A DNA stretch of 64,000 nucleotides from Pseudoroseicyclus tamaricis (GTDB lineage Bacteria > Pseudomonadota > Alphaproteobacteria > Rhodobacterales > Rhodobacteraceae): the NCBI RefSeq assembly GCF_012070395.1, contig NZ_JAAFYS010000003.1, positions 372,001-436,000 on the forward strand, written 5' to 3'. The notes under the pieces are model-generated. The model ran no database searches. It was not told the DNA's origin and saw nothing but the letters and a program-made list of their open reading frames with translations. Position 1 is the first letter of the stretch. The number at the start of each line of letters is the position of its first letter. The position numbers were made by a program, and so were the translations under genes. Shown piece after piece: positions 17,615 through 25,523 of this stretch.

Positions 17615-18766
17615 TTACAGGAACAGAAAGTCGATCTCCGCCACGTCGCTCATCTCGAGCCCGACCAGCGTGATGCGGTTGCCGAGGCCGAGCTGCAGCT
17701 CCACCCCTTCGGGCACGTCGCGGGCCATGGCGCGGACCTCCGCCGCGCTCTTCGAGCCGCCGCCCCAGGCGGAGCGGAAGATGGCGAGGACATCCTCGGA
17801 GGTGTTGAAATCCTCGATGCGGTCGACGCCGATGAGGAAGCCGAAGTAATCCGTCCCTGCCCCACCGACCATCGTGTCGTTGCCCGACTGGCCGAAGACG
17901 ATGTCGATTCCGTCGCCGCCGTAGAGCGTGTCGTCGGAGGCGCCGCCCTCGATGGAATCGTTGCCGGCGTCGCCGTAGAGTTCGTCCCGGTCGCCGCCGC
18001 CGTAGAGGATGTCGCCGCCGCTGCCGCCGTACATCGTGTCGTCGTCCTGCGCGCCGAGCAGGGTGTCGTCGCCCCGGCCGCCGTAGACGAAATCGCGGCC
18101 CACGTCGCCGGTGAGGAAATCGAGGCCGTCCTCGCCGAAGATCTCGTCGGAGCCGTCGCCGCCGGAGATGGAATCGTTGGCGCCGCCGCCATAGAGCGTG
18201 TCGTCGCCGATGTGGCCGCGGATCTCGTCGTTGCCGGGGCCGCCATAGGCGAGATCGTCGCCGAGCAGGCTGGAGATGATGTCATCGCCGCCGGCGCCGA
18301 TCAGCACGTCGCCGCCATCCTCGCCGACCAGCGTGTCGTCGCCCTCGCCGCCGTCGAGCGTGTCATCGCCGACCCCGCCGTTCAGCACGTCGTTGCCGTC
18401 GCCGCCGAAGAGGATGTCGAAGCCGTCGCCGCCGATCAGGTAGTCGAAGGCGTCGCGGCCGTAGAGCGTGTCGCTCTCGTCGCCGCCGACCAGCATGTCG
18501 GTGTTCGTGCCACCATCGAGGAAGTCGCCCCCGGCGCCGCCGAAGAGCATGTCCCTGCCCTCGCCGCCGCCGAGGGAATCATCCCCGAATCCGCCATAGA
18601 GGGCGTCATTGCCGCCCATGCCGGCGATCGTGTCGTTTCCGGCCAGACCTTCGTAGACGTCGTCCCCCGGCGTGCCGGTGAAGCTGTCACTACCGTTCGT
18701 CCCCGTCTCCTCCACGGCCGGCATGGGCAGGCCGGGCAGCCGTAGCCGCCATCCGAAGCTCGTCAT
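17615..18766 (-). CDS. RTX calcium-binding repeat protein
   Basis: A 383-residue RTX protein. Nonapeptides run from about residue 25 to 310. A C-terminal GVDRIEDFNTSEDVLAIF-type segment follows, a common ending of secreted RTX proteins before the export signal. It has no catalytic domain and no signal peptide. The 156 bp to the next RTX gene and a distinct N-terminus suggest separate or loosely linked transcription. The 132 bp upstream contain GTTAAC and an AT-rich patch but no full known operator. Confidence 0.9.
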   Translation of the reverse strand: MTSFGWRLRLPGLPMPAVEETGTNGSDSFTGTPGDDVYEGLAGNDTIAGMGGNDALYGGFGDDSLGGGEGRDMLFGGAGGDFLDGGTNTDMLVGGDESDTLYGRDAFDYLIGGDGFDILFGGDGNDVLNGGVGDDTLDGGEGDDTLVGEDGGDVLIGAGGDDIISSLLGDDLAYGGPGNDEIRGHIGDDTLYGGGANDSISGGDGSDEIFGEDGLDFLTGDVGRDFVYGGRGDDTLLGAQDDDTMYGGSGGDILYGGGDRDELYGDAGNDSIEGGASDDTLYGGDGIDIVFGQSGNDTMVGGAGTDYFGFLIGVDRIEDFNTSEDVLAIFRSAWGGGSKSAAEVRAMARDVPEGVELQLGLGNRITLVGLEMSDVAEIDFLFL

Positions 18767-18898
18767 GATCGTCCCTCGTTAACCATTTACCGTTCAACCC
18801 TGCGAGCCTCACGGGGGAGAATAGGGCGCCCGGCGCCGGCGCGTTACCCGCCGGATATGGGGAGGGACGTAGGGAAACGAGCTGCCCGGAGGGGCCGA

Positions 18899-19285
18899 TC
18901 AGAGGTCGGCCGGGTCCTTCGGCGGGTCATGGTAGATGGCCCAGCCGTACTTGCCGGTCGTTGGCGGCAGGTCGCTCTCCTCCACGCGGTAGACGAGGTA
19001 GGCCTTGGCGATGAAGTTCGCCGTCAGCGGCGCGGTGAGGAAGAGGAAGACGGTGATCAGGAGCTCGTGGAACGAGATCTGCTCGCCGGACATGCCGAAG
19101 TGGATCATCGAGGCGATGAGCACGCCGCCGATGCCCAGCGTCGTCGCCTTCGTCGGCGCGTGCAGGCGCTGCATGCAGTCGCGCAGCCGCACCAGCCCGA
19201 AGGAGCCGACGAGCGCGAAGAGCCCGCCGATCACGAGGAAGGCGGAGACGAGTATCTCGCCGATCAGCTCGATGTCCCAGTCCAT
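18899..19285 (-). CDS. mrpG: Mrp antiporter subunit G
   Basis: A 128-residue membrane subunit with three helices, last gene of the Mrp operon. The motif GSFGLVRLRDCMQRLHAPTKATTLG is the MnhG/PhaG signature. ATG 19285 is preferred over GTG 19288 because GAGGAG is then six bases upstream. MrpG is required for assembly of the multi-subunit cation/proton antiporter. A short hydrophilic C-terminal tail extends past the third helix. Confidence 0.93.
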   Translation of the reverse strand: MDWDIELIGEILVSAFLVIGGLFALVGSFGLVRLRDCMQRLHAPTKATTLGIGGVLIASMIHFGMSGEQISFHELLITVFLFLTAPLTANFIAKAYLVYRVEESDLPPTTGKYGWAIYHDPPKDPADL

Positions 19286-19295
19286 CACGCGCTCC

Positions 19296-19565
19296 TCATT
19301 CGATGATGTCGCCGCGCAGGATGAAGCGGCAATAGGCGACGGTGGAGACGAAGCCGACCATGGCGATCAGCATCGCGGCCTCGAAATAGACCTGCCGGTC
19401 GATGGAGATGCCGTAGACGACGAGCAGGCCGATGGCGTTGATGACCATCGTGTCGAGCGCGAGGATGCGGTCGGCCGAATGGGGGCCGCGCACGACGCGC
19501 CAGAGCGTGAAGACAAGGCCGATCCCGAAGGCGGCGAAGGCGAACCAGAGGGCGTATTCGATCAC
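19296..19565 (-). CDS. mrpF: Mrp antiporter subunit F
   Basis: An 89-residue subunit with three helices and the conserved RVVRGPHSADRILALDTM segment of MnhF/PhaF. It starts at GTG 19565 in a GTGA overlap with the mrpE stop. It is a structural part of the Mrp complex. Its length is normal for the family. Confidence 0.94.
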   Translation of the reverse strand: MIEYALWFAFAAFGIGLVFTLWRVVRGPHSADRILALDTMVINAIGLLVVYGISIDRQVYFEAAMLIAMVGFVSTVAYCRFILRGDIIE

Positions 19566-20053
19566 TGAAAAAGCTCCTTCAGGCGGCGCTCGTAGCGGTG
19601 CTTGATCTCGTCGCGCACCGCCTCGGGGTCATCCGTATGGAGGCAGTGGACGAGCAGGCACCCCGCATCGGCGGAGAGCATGGCGGTGACGGTGCCGGGG
19701 GTGAGCGTGATGGTGCCGGCGAGGACGGTGATCGCCTCCGGCGACGTCAGGTCCAGCGGGACGGTGACCCATTGCGAGTTGATCTTGTCCTGCGGCTTGA
19801 AGAGCACGATCAGCGCCACCTGCACGTTGGCGACGATGATGTCCCAAAGGACGACGGCCACGTATTCGAAGCCGAGGAGCGGCTTCTTCAGACGGGCCCG
19901 GTTGGGCCAGTACGGCTCCGTCACCGCGGGGACGATGAAGGAGAGCAGGACGCCCAGCAGCAGGTTGCCGGTGGTGATCTTGTTGACCAGAAGCAGCCAG
20001 ATCAGCACCAGCATCAGGCTGAGCAGCGGATGGGGGAAGAGGCGCTTGATCAC
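19562..20053 (-). CDS. mrpE: Mrp antiporter subunit E
   Basis: A 163-residue MnhE-type subunit with two N-terminal helices and a C-terminal cytosolic domain. It includes the TLTPGTVTAMLSADAGCLLVH block typical of the family (usually LTPGT...). It starts at GTG 20053, overlapping the mrpD stop by four bases. MrpE supports complex assembly and coupling efficiency. Confidence 0.93.
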   Translation of the reverse strand: MIKRLFPHPLLSLMLVLIWLLLVNKITTGNLLLGVLLSFIVPAVTEPYWPNRARLKKPLLGFEYVAVVLWDIIVANVQVALIVLFKPQDKINSQWVTVPLDLTSPEAITVLAGTITLTPGTVTAMLSADAGCLLVHCLHTDDPEAVRDEIKHRYERRLKELFQ

Positions 20054-21717
20054 TGGCCGACCTCCTCGATCACGCCGGTGGTGAGGCCATCCTCATCCTC
20101 CACCGTCACGTCCTCCTGTGCCGCAGCCTCCTCCGCCTCCAGCGCGATGCCGGCGTCGACGGGGCGGTCGCCATCCTCGGGCGGGGTCAGCACGGCGGCG
20201 ATGTAGCCCTCGCGATCATAGAGCTGCGCGACGGCGACGCCCAGATAGCGCGTCACCGGGCCGGCGAGCGCGGAGAGGAGCGCCATCATCAGGATGCAGA
20301 CGGCCGCCGGCGCGAGCGCCAGAGCGGTGGCGGGGCGCGGGGCGTCCTCCGGCTCGGGGGCGTCCTCCTCCGGCTCCGTCACCGGCTCGGCGGTGGACTT
20401 CCAGAACAGCATCGAGCCGGCACGCGCGAAGCCGACGATCGTCACCAGCGAGCCGCCGAGGATGACGACCCAGGCGATCTCGGCGTGCTCCCACGGGATC
20501 AGCGCCTTGAGCACCACCAGCTTGCCGAGGAAGCCCGAGAGCGGCGGCATCCCCGCCATGCCGATGGCGGCGGCGAAGAAGAGCGCCGCGAAGATGCCGT
20601 TCTGCACCGTCGGCGGGGAGGCGTGCAGCAGGTCCGCCGAGGGGCGGCGCGCGAGGATGTGGCAGGCGACGAGGAAGAGCGCCGCCGTCGCGAAGGTGGA
20701 ATGGAGGAGGTAGTAGAGCGCCGCCAGCGTCGCATCGGGCGTGAAGGCGCTGATGGCGAGCATCAGCGTGCCCATCGAGAAGATGACGGAGAAGGAGATC
20801 ATCGACATCAGCCGCCGCGCCCCCAGCACCCCGAAGGCGCCGATGACGGTGGTGATCGTGGCGCCGGCGAAGAGCCATTTCTCCGGCAGCGTGCCGGTGG
20901 CGGCGACATCCGGGCCGAAGACGATGATGTAGAAGCGCAGGATGGCGTAGGCGCCGACCTTCGTCATCACCGCGAAGAGCGCGGCGACGGGCGCCGGGGC
21001 GTTGGAATAGGTGGTCGGCAGCCAGAACTGCACGGGGAAGACCGCCGCCTTGATGGCGAAGACGATGAGCAGCAGCATGGCCGCGACGCGCACCAGCGCC
21101 GCATCCTCCGGCGCGATCTCGCGCACCTTCACCGCGAGGTCGGCGATGTTGAGCGTCCCCGTGGCGGCGTAGAGCGTGCCGAGCGCGAAGAGGAAGAGCG
21201 TCGAGCCGGCGAGGTTCATCACCACGTATTGCAGGCCCGCCTGCAGCCGCACCCGGCCGCCGCCGTGGATCATCAGCCCGTAGGAAGCGATGAGCAGGAT
21301 CTCGAAGAAGACGAAGAGGTTGAAGGCGTCGCCCGTCAGGAAGGCCCCGCAGATGCCCATCAGCTGGAACTGGAAGAGCGCGTGGAAGTGCCGGCCGCGG
21401 TTGTCCCACCCCGTCGCGACGGCGTGGATCAGCACGATCAGCCCCAGCACCGAGGTCAGCAGCACCATGGCGGCGGAGAGGTGATCGAGCACCAGCGTGA
21501 TGCCGAAGGGCGCCGGCCAGTCGCCGAGGCGGTAGACCTGCTCCCCTGAGCCGGCGGCGAGGTTGAGCAGCCCCACGGCGATGGCCACCAGCCCCCCGGC
21601 CCCGGCCAGCGAGGCGGAGCGGGCGAGCACGATGTCATGCCGCATCACCCATGCGAGCAGGGGCGCGAGGATCGCCGGCAGCACGACCGGCGCGATGATC
21701 CAGTGGGTTTCGATCAC
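20050..21717 (-). CDS. mrpD: Mrp antiporter subunit D (NADH dehydrogenase-like)
   Basis: A 555-residue proton-channel subunit homologous to NuoM/N. It has about fourteen helices, with key acidic and lysine residues in the membrane (for example VFFEILLIASYGLM, FAIKAAVFPVQFWLP). About 70 extra hydrophilic, Glu-rich residues are present at the C-terminus (EAEEAAAQEDVTVEDEDG), longer than the ~500-residue norm. It starts at GTG 21717 overlapping mrpC. With MrpA it forms the ion-translocating core. Confidence 0.94.
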   Translation of the reverse strand: MIETHWIIAPVVLPAILAPLLAWVMRHDIVLARSASLAGAGGLVAIAVGLLNLAAGSGEQVYRLGDWPAPFGITLVLDHLSAAMVLLTSVLGLIVLIHAVATGWDNRGRHFHALFQFQLMGICGAFLTGDAFNLFVFFEILLIASYGLMIHGGGRVRLQAGLQYVVMNLAGSTLFLFALGTLYAATGTLNIADLAVKVREIAPEDAALVRVAAMLLLIVFAIKAAVFPVQFWLPTTYSNAPAPVAALFAVMTKVGAYAILRFYIIVFGPDVAATGTLPEKWLFAGATITTVIGAFGVLGARRLMSMISFSVIFSMGTLMLAISAFTPDATLAALYYLLHSTFATAALFLVACHILARRPSADLLHASPPTVQNGIFAALFFAAAIGMAGMPPLSGFLGKLVVLKALIPWEHAEIAWVVILGGSLVTIVGFARAGSMLFWKSTAEPVTEPEEDAPEPEDAPRPATALALAPAAVCILMMALLSALAGPVTRYLGVAVAQLYDREGYIAAVLTPPEDGDRPVDAGIALEAEEAAAQEDVTVEDEDGLTTGVIEEVGQ

Positions 21718-22136
21718 GGGTTGAACCTCACCGGCGCGTCATCCTCCAGCGGGTTGGGGGAGTGGCTGTTGCGCCCCTCCGGCCCGTCCGTCTCCCCCTC
21801 CGGGAGGGCGGCGCCCATGTTGATGTGGTCATCCCCGACGTCGAGATAGGCGCCGAGCGCGATCATCACGAGGACCGCCGTCATCCCGAAGGAGATGACG
21901 ATGGCCGTCAGCACCAGCGCCTGCGGCAGGGGATCCGTATAGGGCCCGCCCTCGCCATGGTCGCCGAGGATCGGCGCGGCGTCCACCGCCAAGCCGCCGG
22001 TGGAGAAGAGGAAGACGTTGACGGCGTAGGAGAGCATCGCGATCCCGAGGATCACGGGGAAGGCCCGCAGCCTCAGGATGAGATAGACGCCGCCCGCCGT
22101 CAGCACGCCCACCGAACTCGCAACCACGATTTCCAT
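21714..22136 (-). CDS. mrpC: Mrp antiporter subunit C
   Basis: A 140-residue NuoK-like subunit with three helices and a hydrophilic C-terminal tail (about residues 108-140). ATG 22136 directly follows the mrpAB stop codon. The AMLSYAVNVFLFSTGG region carries the conserved helix-2 pattern. It overlaps mrpD by four bases. Confidence 0.93.
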   Translation of the reverse strand: MEIVVASSVGVLTAGGVYLILRLRAFPVILGIAMLSYAVNVFLFSTGGLAVDAAPILGDHGEGGPYTDPLPQALVLTAIVISFGMTAVLVMIALGAYLDVGDDHINMGAALPEGETDGPEGRNSHSPNPLEDDAPVRFNP

Positions 22137-25034
22137 TTACAGCTCCTCCCCCTCGGTGGGCACGCCGCGCTCCTGCGGGGCCCGCTCGGTCTGCACCGAC
22201 TTCTGCGAGGGGTCGTAATCCATCGGCTCGAGGTTCACCGTCTCACCGGCATACCGGGCCATGCGGGAGAGCGAGTAGAGCATCAGCATGACGGCGCCGA
22301 GCACGGCGAGGAAGACGCCGACGTCGAAGGCCATGGCGGTCGCCCACTCGAACTCCTCGATCCACGGCCAGTCGATGTAGCCATAGGCGGAGGTCAGGAA
22401 CGGCCGCCCGAAGATCCACGCCGCGGCGCCGGTGAGGCCGGCGATGATGACGCCCCAGCCAATCAGGGAGTGATACTCCCAGCGCTGGCGATCCATCGTC
22501 CAGGCGAAGCCGGAGGCCATGTACTGCATGAGCAGTGCGATGGAGAAGACGAGCCCCGCCACGAAGCCGCCGCCGGGATTGTTGTGCCCGCGCAGCAGGA
22601 TGTAGACGCCGACGAGCAGCGCGATGGGCAGCATGACCCGGGTGCCGACGACCATCATCAGCGGGTGGCGGTCGCGCGAGCGGTCCTCCGAGAAGGCCCA
22701 GTTGCGCAGTCGCCGGCCGGCACGGCCCCGCAGCAGAACTTCCATCAGCGCGAAGATGATGACGCCGGCGATGCCGAGCACGATGATCTCGCCGAAGGTG
22801 TCATAGCCCCGGAAGTCGACGAGGATGACGTTGACGACGTTGTGCCCGCCGCCGCCCGAATAGGCGTTCTCCAGGAAGTAGTCGGAGATCGACGGCACGT
22901 CGCGACGCATGAAGGCATAGGCCAGCGCGCCGACGCCGACACCGGCGCTCACCCCGATCACCCCGTCGCGGATGCGCAGCGCGACGGAGCTGTCGGCCGG
23001 CGTCGTCTTCGGCAGGTAATGCAGGGCGAGGAGCAGAAGCAGGATCGTCACCGTCTCCACCGTGATCTGCGTCAGCGCGAGGTCGGGGGCGGAGAGGTAG
23101 ACGAAGCCGATGGAGACCATCAGCCCGCAAATGGAGATGACGACCAGCGCGAGGAACCGCCGGCGATGCAGCAGGATGACGGAGAGCGTCGCCGCCACCA
23201 TGAGCAGCCAGCCCGCCGCCGCGACGGGCGGGATGGGCAGCAGCGGGCGCGACACCTCCGGCAGGCCCCGCCCGAAGAAGGCGATGAGGCCCGAGGCCAC
23301 CGTTGTCACCACGAAGACGGCCAGCGCGCGGGAGATGGCGCCGCTGTGCAGCCCCTCGGCGATCACCCGCGTGCCCCGCACGCTCGCCGCCATCGCCCCG
23401 TCGAAGAGGCGCTTCGCCTCCGGCCGCGGCGTGGCGAGCCACGCCCGGTCGAGCGGGGCATGGAGGGCGAGCAGGATCAGGCCGCCGAAGATGGCGATGC
23501 CCGACATGATGAGCGCCGGGGTGATCCCGTGCCAGAGCGCGAAATGCGTGTGGATCTCGGTGCCGGTGACGGCCGAGGCGGCCATGTCGACGATGGGCCC
23601 GGCGATCGCCGCCGGGAAGAGGCCGACGGCGACGACGATCACGCAGAGGAGCGCCGGCGGCAGCCACATCCCGAAGGGCGGGTCATGAGGGTGGTCGATG
23701 CTCTCGTCCCGCGGCTTGCCGAGGAAGGTGTGCACGATGAAGCGGAAGGAATAGGCGACGGAGAGCAATGCCCCGAAGGTCGCCAGCACCGGCACGATCC
23801 ACGGCGATTCCCACCACGAGGTGTGCGAGGCCTCCTCCAGCATCAGCTCCTTGGAGAGGAAGCCGTTGAAGAGAGGGATGCCGGCCATCGACAGCGCCGC
23901 GATGATGCCGATGGCGGCCGTGATCGGCATCAGGGTCAGCAGACCGCCGAGGCGCTTGATGTCGCGCGTGTGGGTCGAGTGATCGACGATGCCGGCGGTC
24001 ATGAAGAGCGCCGCCTTGAACGTCAGGTGGTTGAGTACGTGGAAGACCGCCGCGACGGCGGCCGCCTCCGTCCCGAAGCCGAGGAGCATCGTCAGCAGGC
24101 CGAGATGCGAGACGGTGGAGAAGGCGAGCAGCGCCTTCAGGTCGTCCTTGAAGAGGGCGATCAGGGCGCCGAGCACCATGGTGATCAACCCGGTGGTGGC
24201 GACGATGTAGAACCACGGATCCGTCCCCGCGAGTACCGGCCACAGCCGCGCCATCAGGAAGATGCCGGCCTTCACCATGGTCGCCGAGTGCAGGTAGGCG
24301 GAGACGGGCGTCGGCGCCGCCATCGCGTGCGGCAGCCAGAAGTGGAAGGGGAACTGCGCCGATTTCGTGAAGGCGCCGAGGAGGATGAGGATCAGCGCCG
24401 GCAGGTAGAGCGGGCTCGCCTTGATCGCCTCGCCCGCCTGCAGGATATCCGTCAGCTCGTAGCTGCCGGCGATGTCGCCGAGGATGAGCATCCCCCCGAT
24501 CATCGCCAGCCCGCCGCCGCCCGTGACCGTCAGCGCCATGCGCGCGCCCTGCCGCCCTTCGGGCAGGTGGCGCCAGTAGCCGATGAGCAGAAAGGAGGCG
24601 AGCGACGTCAGCTCCCAGAAGACCAGCAACATCAGGATGTTGTTGGAGAGCACGATGCCCAGCATCGCCCCCTGGAAGAGCAGCAGATAGGTGAAGAACA
24701 CCCCCGCCGGGTCCTCGTTCGAGAGGTAGAAGCGGGCATAGAGCGTGATCAGCAGGCCGACGCCGAGGATCATCACCGCGAACATCAGCCCCAGCCCGTC
24801 GAGCATGAAGCTGGCGGACAGGCCGAGCGGCGGGAACCACGAGAAGCTCTTCTGCAGCACCTGCCCGTCCATCACCCCCGGCGCCAGCGTGAGCAGCATC
24901 AAAAGGGCGAGGAATGTCGGGATGGCGGTGAAGGTGGCGGCAGCATTGCGCCCGGCGCGGATCATCACCCCGGGGACGAGCGCCCCCAGAAACGGCAGAA
25001 GTGCAATGATCGGAAGGAGGCCCGCGCCACCCAT
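22137..25034 (-). CDS. mrpA: Mrp antiporter fused subunit A/B
   Basis: A 965-residue fusion of MrpA (NuoL-like channel, about residues 1-780) and MrpB (about 810-935, with LRGHNNPGGGFVAGL, the MnhB signature). Such AB fusions are usual in alphaproteobacterial pha/mrp operons. The protein exchanges Na+ or K+ for H+ and supports alkali, salt or bile tolerance. ATG 25034 fits a GGGGTG site better than the in-frame GTG 25040. It is first in the operon A/B-C-D-E-F-G, whose genes all overlap or abut except for 10 bp before mrpG. Confidence 0.95.
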   Translation of the reverse strand: MGGAGLLPIIALLPFLGALVPGVMIRAGRNAAATFTAIPTFLALLMLLTLAPGVMDGQVLQKSFSWFPPLGLSASFMLDGLGLMFAVMILGVGLLITLYARFYLSNEDPAGVFFTYLLLFQGAMLGIVLSNNILMLLVFWELTSLASFLLIGYWRHLPEGRQGARMALTVTGGGGLAMIGGMLILGDIAGSYELTDILQAGEAIKASPLYLPALILILLGAFTKSAQFPFHFWLPHAMAAPTPVSAYLHSATMVKAGIFLMARLWPVLAGTDPWFYIVATTGLITMVLGALIALFKDDLKALLAFSTVSHLGLLTMLLGFGTEAAAVAAVFHVLNHLTFKAALFMTAGIVDHSTHTRDIKRLGGLLTLMPITAAIGIIAALSMAGIPLFNGFLSKELMLEEASHTSWWESPWIVPVLATFGALLSVAYSFRFIVHTFLGKPRDESIDHPHDPPFGMWLPPALLCVIVVAVGLFPAAIAGPIVDMAASAVTGTEIHTHFALWHGITPALIMSGIAIFGGLILLALHAPLDRAWLATPRPEAKRLFDGAMAASVRGTRVIAEGLHSGAISRALAVFVVTTVASGLIAFFGRGLPEVSRPLLPIPPVAAAGWLLMVAATLSVILLHRRRFLALVVISICGLMVSIGFVYLSAPDLALTQITVETVTILLLLLALHYLPKTTPADSSVALRIRDGVIGVSAGVGVGALAYAFMRRDVPSISDYFLENAYSGGGGHNVVNVILVDFRGYDTFGEIIVLGIAGVIIFALMEVLLRGRAGRRLRNWAFSEDRSRDRHPLMMVVGTRVMLPIALLVGVYILLRGHNNPGGGFVAGLVFSIALLMQYMASGFAWTMDRQRWEYHSLIGWGVIIAGLTGAAAWIFGRPFLTSAYGYIDWPWIEEFEWATAMAFDVGVFLAVLGAVMLMLYSLSRMARYAGETVNLEPMDYDPSQKSVQTERAPQERGVPTEGEEL

Positions 25035-25040
25035 AGTCAC

Positions 25041-25523
25041 ACCCCGGTCGAATCGCTCCGGAACGTTCTAACGGGGTTGAAGAAGGGTGAAAACGCAAAC
25101 CGGCCCGGATGCGACTTCCGATGACGCGAGCGGGAGCAGCAGCCGGGCGGCGGAGGGGGAGCGGCGCCCCCCCCGTGCCTCCGCGAGGGATCAGGCGCCC
25201 GGGGGCGCGCGAGTTGGACCGATGTCACGGAGAGCTACGAGCAGGGTGTGAAAAGAGCCCCTCTTCAACCCCACGCCGCCGCTCCATCCCCAAGCGCGGA
25301 ATCAAGGCCGTCAGGCCGCCGCGCGAGCGCCGGCCCGTCCCGGCGGGCTGGCGCTCCGGCTGGGCTTGGTGCCTAGCGGGTGGCTGGGAGGGGTTTGGCT
25401 TGCATAAAGCGCATCTGCGGCACCGTTGCGGCGCAACCCCACGGGCCGGCGTGCGAGGGTGGCGCCAGCTTCGGGCCCCAGAGCTGCGTCGTCTGCTCCA
25501 GAAAGCAGTCTCGCAGGCGCCCC
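25041..25523. other. Intergenic region with dispersed element R2
   Basis: 483 bp between the mrp operon start and the copA stop. The right half is occupied by element R2 (25295-25466). The left part should hold the mrp promoter and includes a C-rich/G-rich hairpin (about 25155-25180). No convincing promoter boxes or gene were found. Confidence 0.7.
25295..25466 (-). repeat. Dispersed structured element, copy R2
   Basis: 172-bp copy in the orientation opposite to R1/R5. It contains the hairpin 25325-25356 (outer arms GAGCGCC/GGCGCTC, inner arms GCCCG/CGGGC) and a second stem pairing 25431-25439 with 25457-25465. GCATAAAGCGC lies between the two. It lies downstream of copA, between copA and the mrp operon. 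No neighbouring P palindrome. Confidence 0.85.

Noticed and set aside
15917-18745. Very long open frame (over 900 codons) antisense to the two RTX genes
   Set aside because: It arises from the GC-rich, repeat-coded RTX genes; its product is an Ala/Val/Asp repeat mirror with no family resemblance, and the minus-strand reading gives perfect RTX nonapeptides.
21762-25124. Open frame of over 1100 codons antisense to mrpAB/mrpC
   Set aside because: The minus strand encodes well-known Mrp subunits. The antisense product is Arg/Gly/His-rich, typical of a GC-biased shadow.
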